From Lepidurus packardi (Eukaryota > Arthropoda > Branchiopoda > Notostraca > Triopsidae): a stretch of 64,000 bases of DNA. The notes beneath the pieces were generated by a model. The model saw only the letters and a program-made list of their open reading frames with translations. It was not told where the DNA came from and made no database searches. How positions within the stretch are numbered: the first letter of the stretch is position 1; every line of letters starts with the position of its first letter. Shown one piece after another: positions 49,142-60,094 of this stretch. The position numbers and the translations under genes were made by a program. The stretch is taken from assembly GCA_023053545.1 (NCBI GenBank), contig JAKZAN010000187.1, forward strand, positions 1-64,000, read 5' to 3'.

Positions 49142-50285
49142 TCAGTCTAGCTCTTCCAGGTAAAGGTTCTTCTTGTCCTCTCCGTCTTCCAGAGGCGGCA
49201 CTTCGTCATCCAGTGTTGTCTTTCCCATTTCTGCCTGAAGGATTTCCACTTGGCTGTTGTAAGACTTCGCCGATTTGACACTCTTAGTATCCTCAGGGTT
49301 GGTATGCTCCACTGAATTATCGCTCTGCTCGCTGGGGAAGTGTTCGCTGTTGGATGCAGAAGGTGTGTTATAAGACTCCAGTTGCTCTTCCTTCCTGCTC
49401 GAGTCTCCTGATTCGGATTCGCTATCCTTTTTCTCGTTCTCTCTTTCCTGTCGATATCGCTCCATCATTTCCTGGAACTCGTGATGTCTACGCCAGTGCT
49501 ATTCTTCCTGCTCTTTTCTATGAAGTTGACGTTCCTTTCTTTCTTCATCCAGACCCCCTCGCTTCCAAGCTTCGGCATACCTCCGCTCATCATCAAACAC
49601 AGGTCTGTCGTCAAGGTACTTAAGCTTCGGCAGACTGGTGATGAGGGTCTTCCTGTAGCTGGATATGTCTTTGCACACTGGATTATTCTGCATGTACAAA
49701 ACTGCTAAGTTGGGCATTTTCACGAGGATCTCGGGGATAATGTCAGCACTGGCGATTCTGTTATCCGAGATATCAAGTGCACTGATAGTGGGACACTAGA
49801 GCAAACCAACCAAGTCCTCAATGCCACCATGACCCAAGTTGTTGCGCTTGAGCTGGAGGGTGGACAGCCTTTCGAGTGTCGCCAAGCCTTCCACCTTATC
49901 GATAAGATTATCAGAAAGATTCAGGTTGCTAATTTGGGTCATGGTTTCGAGTCCCTCGATTTTCTTGATGAGATTTTCTTGGAGATATAGCGTGCGCATA
50001 CTAACTTGATTCGTGAGCCCCGAGATTTCCCTGAGGCCATTCCCTTCGAGATAGAGTACCTTGAGACCTATGTATTAGAGATGAGGATGAATCAAGGAAA
50101 ATGGTTGTACCTGTGAACTCTTCGAGATTTGTAATTTTTTCGAATCCTTTGTAGTGCAGATAGAGGACATCATTGAGGTAGGGTGTGGAGTAGTAGTTCC
50201 TAAAATCTGACCTGAGTAACTTTTTGAGGAAGGGTTTGCTGATGAGTCCCTAGTCTTCAGGGGTAGGCTTGATGATCTGGTTCAT
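49142..50285 (-). CDS. DNAAF1: Dynein axonemal assembly factor 1 (LRRC50/ODA7)
   Basis: Two exons: 50285-50111 and 50067-49142 (43-nt intron), 366 residues, TGA at 49142. Leucine-rich repeats of the SDS22 type: LKVLYLEGNGLREISGL, RTLYLQENLIKKIEGLETM, SNLNLSDNLIDKVEGLATL and STLQLKRNNLG. The LRR cap, MQNNPVCKDISSYRKTLITS and LPKLKYLDDRPVFDDERR, followed by AEAWKRGGLDEERKER, is characteristic of DNAAF1. The C-terminus is a charged coil and an acidic Ser/Glu-rich tail, shorter than in vertebrates. DNAAF1 works in the cytoplasm to preassemble outer and inner dynein arms, so the host builds motile cilia. Confidence 0.92.
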
Positions 50286-50770
50286 AGGTGTGTATGAGGG
50301 TGATGTTTTTCTGTAGTTTTTTAAAAATACAATGATTATAATTGACGATTGTTTCCTTTTTTATTTTTGTTTGAATAGTGGGGCTATTTATGAATTTTAG
50401 GCATAAATATAGAGGGATATTCTGGGAGATTCTAATGCGTTTCATTATTTCGTGCATGACGAAAATTTGAGGGGGGCAGAACACCTTGATAGGGCTAACG
50501 AGCATAATGTCGAACCGATATATATATTTCTAAAAAACTAAGAACTTAACCACAATGGTTTTCTTTATTTCTTTATCGATTGTGTACTAGTAGATTGTTT
50601 ACATATAGTGCACTCTAAAATGTGTATACCCATAGCATGCACTCTATTCGATGCACCTGAGATCTTGGCAAAGGATGGAGCTATTTTGGGCAGGGAAGGA
50701 TAATGCATTAAAATATTAAAATAATAAATATTATTATTAGCACCATACACAAAAACTAGCAACATCAACA
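50286..50770. other. Intergenic between divergent DNAAF1 and uS15
   Basis: 485 bp shared upstream region of two divergent genes, A+T-rich near the ribosomal protein ATG. No other feature supported. Confidence 0.45.
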
Positions 50771-51319
50771 ATGGGCAGAATTCAAATGAAAGGCAAGGGC
50801 AAGGGTATCAGCTCCGCAGTCACCCCCTACAGAAGAAGAATCGCCAAGTGGGTCTCCCACACCCCCAAGTCCCTCGTCGAACTCATCGTCGCCATGGCCA
50901 AGAAGGGTGCCAGCCCCTCTCAGATCGGTGTTGTCATCAGAGACAAGGAAGCCGTCCCCTCTGCCAAGCTCCTCACTGGCCAGAAGATCGCAAGAATCCT
51001 CAAGAAGAATGGTACCTTATTTCGCTCTAAACCCCTCTCCACGTATAGGCTGCGCTCCCCAGATCCCCGAGGATACCCACTGCCTGATCAGAAAGGCCAT
51101 CAGCATCAGGAAGCATCTCGAGAAAAACAGAAAGGACAAGGATGCCAAGTACCACTTGATTCTGATCGAGTCGAGAATCCACAGACTGGCCAGATACTAC
51201 AGAAAGACCCAGAAGCTCCCTGCCAAGTGGAGATAGTAAAAAAATCAACATTAAACAATGTGCTTGTATTACCACCGTATAGCGATGCTGCCACTGCCTC
51301 CGCCCTGGTGTCTGCTTGA
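50771..51319 (+). CDS. RPS13: Ribosomal protein uS15 (eukaryotic S13)
   Basis: Three exons: 50771-51011, 51049-51235 and 51283-51319 (introns of 37 and 47 nt), 154 residues (the family has 151). The protein carries [57 protein letters not shown] and [20 protein letters not shown]. The tiny last exon supplies the conserved end [14 protein letters not shown] before TGA. The exon junctions are fixed by the family's sequence, which makes this gene a good ruler for intron size and for TGA as the stop. It has no in-frame TAA/TAG. It belongs to the 40S subunit near the central domain of 18S rRNA. High expression fits its biased codons. Confidence 0.97.
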   Translation: MGRIQMKGKGKGISSAVTPYRRRIAKWVSHTPKSLVELIVAMAKKGASPSQIGVVIRDKEAVPSAKLLTGQKIARILKKNGTLFRSKPLSTYRLRSPDPRGYPLPDQKGHQHQEASREKQKGQGCQVPLDSDRVENPQTGQILQKDPEAPCQVEIVKKSTLNNVLVLPPYSDAATASALVSA

Positions 51320-51577
51320 TCGTCCCGCAAAGGAAAAGCCATAGATCCCTCTCCGATATATCCCCCGAGAATCATATCTTATTTAAAACCCTCTTCCCTC
51401 GATTCTTCTTAGTTTGGCTGCATATAATCGCCCTTACCACTATCAACAACACCCGCACACACACAATTAATACCCCACTCTATTTATAAATAACAAAAAA
51501 ACAGTTGGAACAATAATATCGGAAATAGAAATGACAATACCATAGATATATATCTTTATTATGTGCGGATGCCTCAC

Positions 51578-52929
51578 TCAGCACTACTCCTTATACCTGA
51601 CATCGCCGAAGTCTGTGTATAGGATTGCCTTCATCGACTTGTCTCTCTAGCTCCGGCTGAAACAGAACCCGCGCGGGGGTGCTTGCTGTGCTCTCTCGTA
51701 CTCTCCAGGCCCCGGGGTCATAGGTTTTGGTCTTCCGAATTTCTCCTCAGTTCCGAAACTACACCATACATATCAAATTACAACATAATCTTTACATAGC
51801 GGAGGGCGGTCTTCTAGCAAATTCTTCTGCTCGAGGCACATAGTCTATGGGAGCAGGTGACACTTCAGTTTTGAATCTGATCCTTTGACCCTTGAAAGAA
51901 CAAGCGTTTCGCATTCGTGTGGCTATAGTATTGTTCTGGGTGATGTCATAAGCTCCAGGTCCCGGGATATTTCTGTTGGAAGAGTTGGCCTCTTTTGGTT
52001 GCTTGCCAAAACTGGTGCAAGTAGACTTTTGTGTTTTTTTGTATTTCTCACATTCGGGTATAGTATAGTCTGCAGGTCCAGGGACATTCGGATCTGAGCT
52101 GAGGATTCCCAAGGGACAACGTTCAGCCCTTCCGATCACGGGTTAGGGACAGTTTTTTAGAATAGACTTAGTAGAATTGGCTAAATCATAGGTCCCCGGA
52201 CCAGGAACTCCATTTTACAAAAGACGAAGTTTGCGTGTTCTAAAGAATTTGCAGCCAGTCATATTAAGAGTGCGGTCGATATCATAGGCTCCTGGACCAG
52301 GTGTCTATTCGACGACTGCAATGGTCCGAATGCGTTCTCTGGAAGCTAACCGTTGGGTCCTATTTTTGCATGTCATCGCGTATTGTAAAAATGCTCTTTC
52401 GCCATAGCAGGAAGCCTGAGAGCTATTTTATCGCTTATTTTCTGGTTGGTAGGTGTTGTAGTTATAGGCTTTGTGGTCCTCGAGGGTAGAAGTATTGATA
52501 GGCTCTTCAATCGTGTTCTGAGTAATCGTGGTGGACTTTCTCGAACGAACATAGCTCTCACAGTCCTCGGTAGTGTTGTTTTGGTAACCGGTCGAGGATA
52601 TAAATTTACCATTGAACCGTTGTTTGTGTTTATATCCACCGATCTGAGGGGTGCCGTAAATAAAAAATGATTGATTCGCTTATGACTATTTACGAGTGTT
52701 TGAGACTGTTTGGCCGGTGAGAACACTGCAGAGGGGGTGTTTTTGTGTTTGGAACTCTGCTTCCAGGTGTTTTAAATGCTAGGTGGTGGTAAGAGAGGAT
52801 TGGTTATTGGGGGGTTATTACTGATAGTCTCCGACTCCGGGACTCTTCTGGTTAAGGCTCAGGACTGTATAGGATGAAGAAGGGTTTAAGAGATTTGTGC
52901 TTACATCGAGACTGTTTGGGAATGGACAT
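51578..52929 (-). CDS. PG-rich repeat (SHIPPO/ODF3-like) ciliary protein
   Basis: Three exons: 52929-52905, 52864-51796 and 51758-51578 (introns of 40 and 37 nt), 424 residues, TGA at 51578. It carries repeated Pro-Gly-Pro motifs typical of the sperm-tail PG-rich family: SPGVGDY, TPGPGAYDI, VPGPGTYDL, VPGPADYTI, IPGPGAYDI, SPAPIDYVP and TPGPGEYER. Repeats of this sort are found in microtubule inner and outer-dense-fibre proteins of cilia. A Ser/Thr/Asn-rich segment with few repeats fills residues 25-180. No globular domain. The PG repeats are plain; the first tiny exon (eight codons) is inferred from frame. Confidence 0.85.
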
Positions 52930-53359
52930 CTTTGAAGGGGAGGTACGGAGTTGGGATGAGGTGTGGGGATATTTATAGTTGGCTGGGTGGTATGTTTTTT
53001 TATTATGCGGTATTAATAATGCCTTAAGTGTTATTTTTTGTCGTTAGCATATGCACACAAACTTCTGCCAAACATAATAGTAAAATTTTAATCATAAAAT
53101 GATGGTGGGGAAACACACACCACCCTCTTAAGGCTGGGGAAAATATACTGACAAGTTTTATAGGGTGTCATCTATTTAATCCTCATTGGACTTATTTTGC
53201 AGTTATTGTCTTCTTATCAATCATATGGTTTCAATAAGTAGAAATCCAGGTGGGCATCAGTTAGAAGGGATTCTCACATATTTTGGGAGCAGTTAGCGTG
53301 TGGGTAGACGAGCTGGTGATATACAAATATATGCTCCTAGGATCCACGTCCATTAGTCA
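52930..53359. other. Intergenic upstream of tRNA-Thr
   Basis: 430 bp between the PG-rich gene start and the tRNA. No further gene seen. Confidence 0.45.
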
Positions 53360-53432
53360 GCCCGTTTAGCTCAGTTGGTAGAGCATTTGCCTCGTAAGCA
53401 AAAGGCCAAGGGTTCAAATCCCTTAACGGGCT
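53360..53432 (+). tRNA. tRNA-Thr (anticodon CGT)
   Basis: 73 nt fold into a full cloverleaf: acceptor GCCCGTT pairs with AACGGGC (discriminator T), D arm GCTC/GAGC with loop AGTTGGTA, anticodon arm TTTGC/GCAAA with loop CTCGTAA, variable loop AGGCC, and T arm AAGGG/CCCTT with loop TTCAAAT. The loop C-T-CGT-A-A gives anticodon CGT, reading ACG (Thr). No intron; CCA is not encoded, as in eukaryotes. A and B box promoter elements are the D and T arms. It is the only tRNA I found in the window. Confidence 0.96.
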
Positions 53433-53439
53433 CTTTTTT
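53433..53439 (+). terminator. Pol III T-run terminator of tRNA-Thr
   Basis: A run of six T begins two bases after the tRNA 3' end (CTTTTTT), the usual RNA polymerase III stop signal. Confidence 0.8.
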
Positions 53440-53714
53440 AAATACTCTCCTCCAGTCCATGTTCTGGGTCTTGTATTGACTCACTTGTTTGTACCCTTAG
53501 AAATTAATTCTTAGACAGTTAAGTGATAGGAAGAGCGTATTCCTAAGTTAAGATATTGGTTTTTGTGGGAGCCAATCAGCAAAGAAATCCAGTTTGTGCA
53601 TCATGTCGCTCAATACATAATTTTCATGAATCCTTGAGGAAATGCAATACAAAAGATATGCAAAATATCGATCATACGCCCCCCTCGACTATTATTGTAT
53701 CTCTGCTGTAGTAC

Positions 53715-54020
53715 TCAGTTATGCGTTAAGGATCCTGACCTGCCCATGTCGCCACTCCGGATCTTCTTCAGCTCTTCCTTGATCATGAGGCCCTCAATGA
53801 AGCAGTACTCTCTGAACACGATGTCCTCCTCTGTCCAGGGTCGGAGGGACTTGTAGGTGTTCTTCTGGATGAACAACTCGTACTCGGTACTCTGCTGGAC
53901 GGAGACTATGCACTTCTGGAGGAAGATGCGGAGATTGCGTTCTTGCTCAGAGTCTATGTTTTTCTTGAGGAGTCCTTCTTCTCTGAGCCAGCCCAGCATG
54001 TACTCTATTTTGCTGTCCAT
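53715..54020 (-). CDS. Small helical protein, unknown
   Basis: 101 residues, ATG at 54020, TGA at 53715-53717, with no TAA/TAG inside. Mostly helical: KIEYMLGWLREEGLLKKNI, ERNLRIFLQKCIVSVQQS and TEEDIVFREYCFIEGLMIKE, with an aromatic, conserved-looking core. No signal peptide or TM segment. The lack of reassigned codons and the neat helices suggest a real, perhaps well-expressed gene, but I do not recognise it. Confidence 0.65.
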   Translation of the reverse strand: MDSKIEYMLGWLREEGLLKKNIDSEQERNLRIFLQKCIVSVQQSTEYELFIQKNTYKSLRPWTEEDIVFREYCFIEGLMIKEELKKIRSGDMGRSGSLTHN

Positions 54021-54484
54021 TATGCTAGATGAGGAGGGTATTGGGTTGGGATTTAGTTTGATTATGCTGTAGTTAATTAAAATTTGGGCTCCCTTTATAT
54101 TACCTAATCAATAGATTAAATAATACAATGTTCAGGAGTGAGAATTAGTAGGAACCGGCATAAATTCAGCATTGTTTCTACTATAAAGCAGAGTAGCTCA
54201 GATCAGGAGAGTGTATTTTTCAGATCCAGACATCCACTTGGGATTTGAAGCAACTGCCTTTTCCCCCCATTAATCACGTACTTATACTGTTGTATCTGCT
54301 GTATTTGTTCCTGATCGAAGCAATCCACAACTTAGAATATACGATCCATAGATCTCTAGTAGTCTTTTATAGCATTTAATATTTTTACTCATAATAATAA
54401 CAACAACTCGGATTTATCTAGTGGTTATGACAAATAAAATAGCATATGCTTGTAACAACAACAAAAGTCAAAACACATATGGAA
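54021..54484. other. Intergenic, no gene seen
   Basis: 464 bp, A+T-rich; probable promoter of the small helical gene. Nothing else supported. Confidence 0.4.
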
Positions 54485-54676
54485 TCAGATGGAATCAGAG
54501 GGAAAACAACCAAAAACTAATTTAAACATAGGGGAGTCACGTGGTCCTGTATCCTCATAAATCCCAAAGCAGTCAGTGCCAACAGGATATACCTCCCATC
54601 CGCATATCCTCACTCCCTGCTTCCTCGGTTGGTCTATAGGGTCGCCTTTCTGAACCCTCTCCCCGATCCCCAGCAT
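54485..54676 (-). CDS. Possible small ORF or 3' exon
   Basis: 63 residues from an ATG at 54676 to TGA at 54485. GERVQKGDPIDQPRKQGVRI followed by GWEVYPVGTDCFGIYEDTGP reads like a compact folded domain, with no TAA/TAG. An in-frame TGA lies a few codons upstream, so it is either a short gene or the last exon of a gene whose earlier exons I could not place. Low confidence. Confidence 0.35.
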   Translation of the reverse strand: MLGIGERVQKGDPIDQPRKQGVRICGWEVYPVGTDCFGIYEDTGPRDSPMFKLVFGCFPSDSI

Positions 54677-55623
54677 TCTATCTTCGTATCGGCATCAAGT
54701 TTCCTAAATCAAATTTGAACTGGAATATTTCTTCAGAAATCAAACTGTGTTCAATTTCGATGGAACTTCAGAGAACTCCAATTTCTGAGAGTGCCAGGGC
54801 ATTCAGTAACTTAGAAGCAGTATTTGGATGCATTGATTAAGAATTATATGTGCGTGGGTTTAGGGAGTTCATCGGATTTTGGATGGGAAGGTAGAGAAGG
54901 TAGAGGTTAATGTTGAAAATTAGGATGGGGACAGATGAGGAAGAGGGCGTGGATGGGGCGGGTAAGGGATAGCCATAGGTATCCCAAAAACAGGGGGCGA
55001 GACACGGTACTGCACAGACATGTGCAACTCCCAATTATGGAATCCAGAATAATTCAAATAAAAATAAAAATCAACAGGGGGGGGGGGATTGGGGTAATTA
55101 ATTGGAGAATGGAAAATTGTAAAAAATATGGTATAACTTTTTCCAGCATCGTCTTTTTGTTTTTTATTGATGATAATGGCCAAGATTTATTGTATACTGA
55201 TAATAAATGGTATAGGTATACATATGGATACGGTAGTGTGTATGTGTTGCCACTTCGATACTAATAATAATACCAATAATAATAATAATAACTCAGTGTT
55301 CTACGACTATTATTTATATTGTGGCCATTGCCTAATTAATTATTGTTATTGTTGTCTATTCTGGTCCATCGTGTCTCATTATTATACCTACTCTCATGAC
55401 CATAACCAAATAAGAATGGTATAATAATAACTTATATATAATGCCAATTCTAACCATTTAGTCGCCTCTCTTTTAACAATCTACACTACTATTCCCACTA
55501 TTTGTTATAATCAAAAATAACCTTATTTTAGTTCATTGTTTTCCACACTCTCGTCAGTATCACAAACAAAAAACAAAAACTGTCTTCCCTCACTTCGTTA
55601 CTTTTCTACCCCGAATCAAAACT
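54677..55623. other. Intergenic with G11 run and ATA-repeat
   Basis: 947 bp with no supported gene: a run of eleven G at 55077-55087 and an imperfect ATA/AAT microsatellite at 55262-55292. A+T-rich toward the kinase start. Confidence 0.45.
55262..55292. repeat. AAT microsatellite
   Basis: About ten AAT triplets with one ACC interruption, in the upstream flank of the kinase gene. Confidence 0.75.
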
Positions 55624-56532
55624 ATGCACTCCCTCAACCAGTACATCGATGAGTTTCGCATCCTTAGAGTCATCAACCAAGGACTCACTGCCGTCGTCTA
55701 CTAGGCTTATGCCAATAAGCAGAGATTCGCTATCAAGAGATTCCTGCCCCCCCATCATCTCAATGCACCTCAGGAATGGCTCAACTATCCCAAATAGACC
55801 CACCCCAACATACTTGCTCTCCACAGTTTCCGCCCCCACGCTCTTCATTATGTGCCCTAGCTCGGTTTGGTTTAAACTTGCAGCATCATCGTCATGGAGC
55901 TAGCAACTAATGGCCAGCTTTTCGAACTAGTCGAACGCCAGGGCTATCTCCCCGAGGATGCCGCCCGCACCTACTTCCATATGCTCCTAAAAGGCTTATA
56001 AGCCATTCATAACTCAGGAATTGCTCACCTCGATCTGAAACCCGAAAATCTATTACTCGATTCTTATTGCTAGCTCAAAATATGTGACTTCGGATTATCG
56101 CGTCAAGTCAATGAAGGCGAGGAGTTGCAGGGCATGGTGGGCACTGAAAGCTACATGCCTCCGGAAATGCTAGACGGATCTAAGTATTAACCTAAGAAAG
56201 CTGACATCTTCTCATGCGGCGTGATTCTGTTCGTGATGGTGACCGGCAGCCAGCCTTTTCGCAAGGCCTCGGCCTCAGACCCACATTACCACCTCATGCT
56301 GACCCAGCCAGACCGTTTCTGGAATATGTTCTAGGGGAAGGTGTCTAGACAGCTGCGTGAGTTGCTGCTGGGGATGTTGAACCCCGAGAGTGAGAGACGA
56401 GCGAGGATGGAGTAGATCCGTGAGTACGAGTGGTTCAGACAGGATACACTGATGTGCGGGTAGCTGCAGGACTAGCTGTTGTAGTTGAGACCGAGTGAGT
56501 ATAAGGGTGAGCCTTTATTTATTGAGAACTGA
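55624..56532 (+). CDS. Protein kinase, CAMK/SNF1-like, with altered P-loop
   Basis: One exon of 302 residues, ATG at 55624, TGA at 56530, about 17 TAA/TAG as Glu. Kinase motifs in order: Gly loop INQGLTAVVYEA (only the first Gly of GxGxxG kept), Lys in FAIKRF, hinge IIVMELATNGQLFELVE, catalytic loop HLDLKPENLLLD (Leu for the Arg of HRD), DFG in KICDFGLSRQV, GTESYMPPEML (APE variant PPE) and DIFSCGVILFVMVTG. The short C-terminus after lobe 2 has no regulatory domain. It looks active, although the Gly loop and HRD changes are notable; HLD loops are common in ciliate kinases. Substrate unknown. Confidence 0.88.
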
Positions 56533-56546
56533 GGAAGAATGAATAA

Positions 56547-56573
56547 AGAAGAAGAAGAAGAAGAAGAAGAGAA
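56547..56573. repeat. GAA microsatellite after kinase stop
   Basis: Nine AAG/GAA triplets about 15 bp after the kinase TGA. Confidence 0.75.
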
Positions 56574-56795
56574 GTTGCTACGAGTAAATAATAGTAACTG
56601 GAATCTAATATTGAGAGAACATAACTCTAATCCCAATATACATACACAGATATATGTTTATATTTATGTGTATATATTTATATTTTTCTATGCTTATATT
56701 TGTTTTACTTTTTTTATCCATGAGAACCCTCAAGAAAAGTAGAGTCATTATTTGATGGTCTATATTATTCTCATGCAGTGCAATGGAATGCATCC

Positions 56796-57218
56796 ATGCA
56801 TGGATATGTTTGTAAAGATTATTATGGGTCTAAGTTATCCGGCTACACTCCGATGGCCATTGTGAAGGTAAACACAACGAAGAATCCAATTTCTATAAGA
56901 AATATGATTATTTATTGTGTATCCAGAATCAAACAAAATAGAGATAGGTGTCTGACTGCTATTCGTGTATTGGATCGATACCTAGAAACATACACCCGTC
57001 CCAAATGCTAGGGCACTGATGCCACCTTCTTCTCATGTCCAAAATACTAAAAAATAATAAGCACATCGATGTCGGTGCCTGAGGGTCCAGCAATATTCTT
57101 TTGTCAAAACCCATAGAACCTTTCTTAATCATAAAAACTATATGTGCAAACAATTAATAGAAAGAGTGACATTGAAGCAAATGTAACTTATCGAGATTGT
57201 GTTGGCTTCAGAAATTGA
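56796..57218 (+). CDS. Weak ORF, possible protein of 140 residues
   Basis: Open frame under the Glu code from an ATG at 56796 to TGA at 57216. MHGYVCKDYYGSKLSGYTP, RDRCLTAIRVLDRYLETYTR and TDATFFSCPKYEKIIS are protein-like, and the frame stays open about 20 codons upstream without an ATG. The region is A+T-rich and an open frame of this length is not rare when only TGA stops. Possibly part of a spliced gene. Confidence 0.25.
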
Positions 57219-57555
57219 GAACTTTAAATTAGGAATGGAGTGACCAAGTTTAGCAAAGCAGTCTAGAAACCAACACATACTATCTATTAATTGGAGTGCT
57301 ATATAATAATATCAAGGGTCTAATCCTGTTACGGTTAGACCGAGTCATCCGAACTACTCTTTCCTGCATACACATATATACATAATTAGTTAAAATATAT
57401 CATCCCCATAAAGAAAGGTACACATTGAATAACTAGCTACACATAGTAATAGTCATATTATCTTTTATATATTTATATATCATTTATCATAATCAAAAAT
57501 AAACAAAAACCAAATAAACACACACATACATATATACCCAAGGACTCATTAAAAA
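57219..57555. other. Intergenic, no gene seen
   Basis: 337 bp of A+T-rich sequence upstream of the NEK kinase. Nothing recognised. Confidence 0.4.
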
Positions 57556-59813
57556 ATGGAACTGTATGAAATCGGAAGGATGATTGGGCAAGGGTAAACA
57601 CACTCCCCAAAATAATTAACATACTCCACATCACTACTCACTCTCCCCCTTCCCTCACACATATACTACTAACCATCTATCCTATCCAACACCACCTCCC
57701 ATATTCAAAATACATATCCAAATATCCCATAATAACTATCCCACCCCGATCCCAATATCTAACCCCCTAACCACCCTTTCTATTGTCGTCAGCATATAAC
57801 AACCCCTAACCCACTGTCGCTGGGTGCTTGCTTTTTGATTTGCAGAATAGTTATGGCGAATGGTGCAGACACTTATTACGCTGAGTGTTTTATTTTGAAT
57901 TGGCATTAACAAAAATCAACTCATGCTTGAACTATGATTGTCAACATCGTTTTTAGAAACTTCGGCCAAGTGTTCTTGTGCAAGCATCGAGACGAAGACA
58001 GCGAAAACTACGTCGTCAAGAAACTGCAGATGTTCGACATGAATGTCCGTGACAAGGAAAATATAGAAAACGAAGTCAAACTCCTCCAGAAGTTTAGGCA
58101 CCCCAACATCGTATCCTACAAGGATAACTTTACTGACCAGGATGGCAACCTCTACATCGTCATGGTGTATTGCGAGGGAGGAGACCTGGCAGGCAGGATA
58201 CGCGCCATGAAGGAAAAAGGCAAGAACTTCAGTGAGGCTCAGATTCTGGACTGGCTAGTGCAAATCGTAACACATATACATTTATGCTAATTCGTTTATC
58301 TGGCCAGGCACTCGCAATCTACTATCTACACAACCAAAAGATTATCCACAGAGATCTGAAGCCTCAGAACATCTTCCTGCGTTGTGACCGGTTGAGGTTG
58401 GGAGACTTCGGCATTGCTAAGATGCTGAACTCCACAGAAGACCTAGCCAAGACGTGCACGGGGAGTCCTCTCTACATGTCCCCTGATGTTTTCAAAGAAA
58501 AGATTTCTTATAAATCAGACATCTGGTCTTTCGGAGCCATCCTCTACGAAATCTGCAACCTGAGACCCCCCTTCGAGGCCCAGAATTTTAATGCTCTGGC
58601 TCTCAAAATTCTAAAAGGTTCCTATCCGCCTATCATCCAAACCTACTCCAAACCGCTCAGAGATCTCATCAACATGATGCTCAGTCGAAACCCATCCGGC
58701 AGACCCACTATCGTAGAAGTCCTCAACAAGCCTCTGATCAAGCCCAGAGTTTAGAAATATGTCAGATAGACCTTTTTCCGCAACTAAACCATAAATCCTG
58801 ATATCTAGTATATCCACCTCGATAGTTTACGCGAACAATGTCAGGTCTTGAACATCCAGGTGGAGATCAATGATGGCAGTTCTGCGGCTAGCAAGGATTC
58901 TAAGTAAATCAGTAGTTTGGACCAAGTGCGTCGTCATCCCAGCACCAAAGATCTAATCAGCGGTAACAGCAGGCCCCACAGAGTGCCTCCTATTTCGAAA
59001 AGAGGCGAATAGGACAACGAATAAGGGAGATCCAAGCGAAAATCAATCCACCAGCGGGAGTCATACTCCCTCGAACGTAATCTAAAGAAGAAGGATGAGG
59101 CTGCCAGTACTGCGTCGACACGTGCATTGAACCATATCGCTGAATTCGATAGATAACAGCCTAATTCATTCGCAGCAGCAGATCATCGAGAAAGGGTATT
59201 ACAGGGCAAATAGCGAAAGAAACACGAAGACTAGAAAAAACAGTTAGAAGAACTCAAAAACATTGCACAAGAGAACGAAAAAAACAGAATAGAAGCTCAG
59301 ACTAAGTTGCAGAAGGAATATAGAACACGTGTTCAGCCCCCTTTGCTATTGTCTAATGGTGATGGCGTTGGTAGTCAGCCCAATAAGTTCAAAGTGCAGG
59401 AGGACTATAGACTAGAAGAAGAACAAGAGTACAGCTTCGATGAGGATGAAGACGTTATTCATTAGGAGTCAGATGAAGACTTAGATGGCACTATCAAGGC
59501 GTCGAAGCATCACACCAAAGGAGTTCTCACGAAAGACGACTAGCACGATGAAGACGAGGGCGATGAGTAAGATCTGATGGGTGAGTATAACCCGACATAC
59601 TACAAGCTATTGGATAAGATCAAGGTGTTAAGGCACAGATGCGAGACGAGTATCGGTAGTAGCAAGTACAGGAAGGTACGGAAAGCAGTAATGAACGGGT
59701 AGGACCGCACGCACATTCTAGAACTACTAGGAGAGGACTTAGTAGGGTACTGGCACATCGTGGACTAGATAATGTTCATGAAGAGCATGCTGAAAATAAT
59801 TCCGAAGAAATGA
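57556..59813 (+). CDS. NEK-family (NIMA-related) protein kinase
   Basis: Exons 57556-57593, 57957-58266 and 58308-59813 (introns of 363 and 41 nt), 617 residues. The first junction restores the Gly loop MIGQG-NFGQVFLC. Kinase core: ENYVVKKLQM, NEVKLLQKFRHPNIVSYKD, MVYCEGGDLAGRI, HRDLKPQNIFL, LGDFGIAKML, TGSPLYMSPDV and SDIWSFGAILYEICNLRPPF. The GxP-x-YMSP and EICNL features, plus the helical coil after the kinase, fit NEKs, which control cilia length and basal bodies and are much expanded in ciliates. The tail has a coiled coil, a strongly acidic block and a C-terminal domain (YKLLDKIKVLRHRCETSIGS) typical of ciliate NEKs. The first intron is far longer than its neighbours. Confidence 0.9.
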
Positions 59814-60094
59814 ATAAAAAACAAAAAGAATATAAACAAAATAGATCCATATTTTTCTCATTATTTTTTTTATGAATCTGTCTGATCATCTATGAGTGAC
59901 TGTTTTTTTAATGGGTTGTCGATTCAGGGTGGGTGTTGTGTTATGGATAAATCTGGATAGCGAATTTACAATGGATACTACATCGTTGCTACTGAGTCGA
60001 CATAAAAAATATCATGAACTTAATATCGTATTTTCCTACATTTACTCCATCCCCTAATCTTGATCCTCCTCCAAGTCACTCCCGCACTTCTCCC

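Noticed and set aside
50257-50505. Minus-strand frame extending upstream of DNAAF1
   Set aside because: It is in another frame from the LRR protein and covers the A+T-rich promoter; DNAAF1 starts well at 50285.
55167-55424. Asn/Tyr-rich plus-strand frame
   Set aside because: Arises from the AAT microsatellite and A+T-rich spacer; no coding character.
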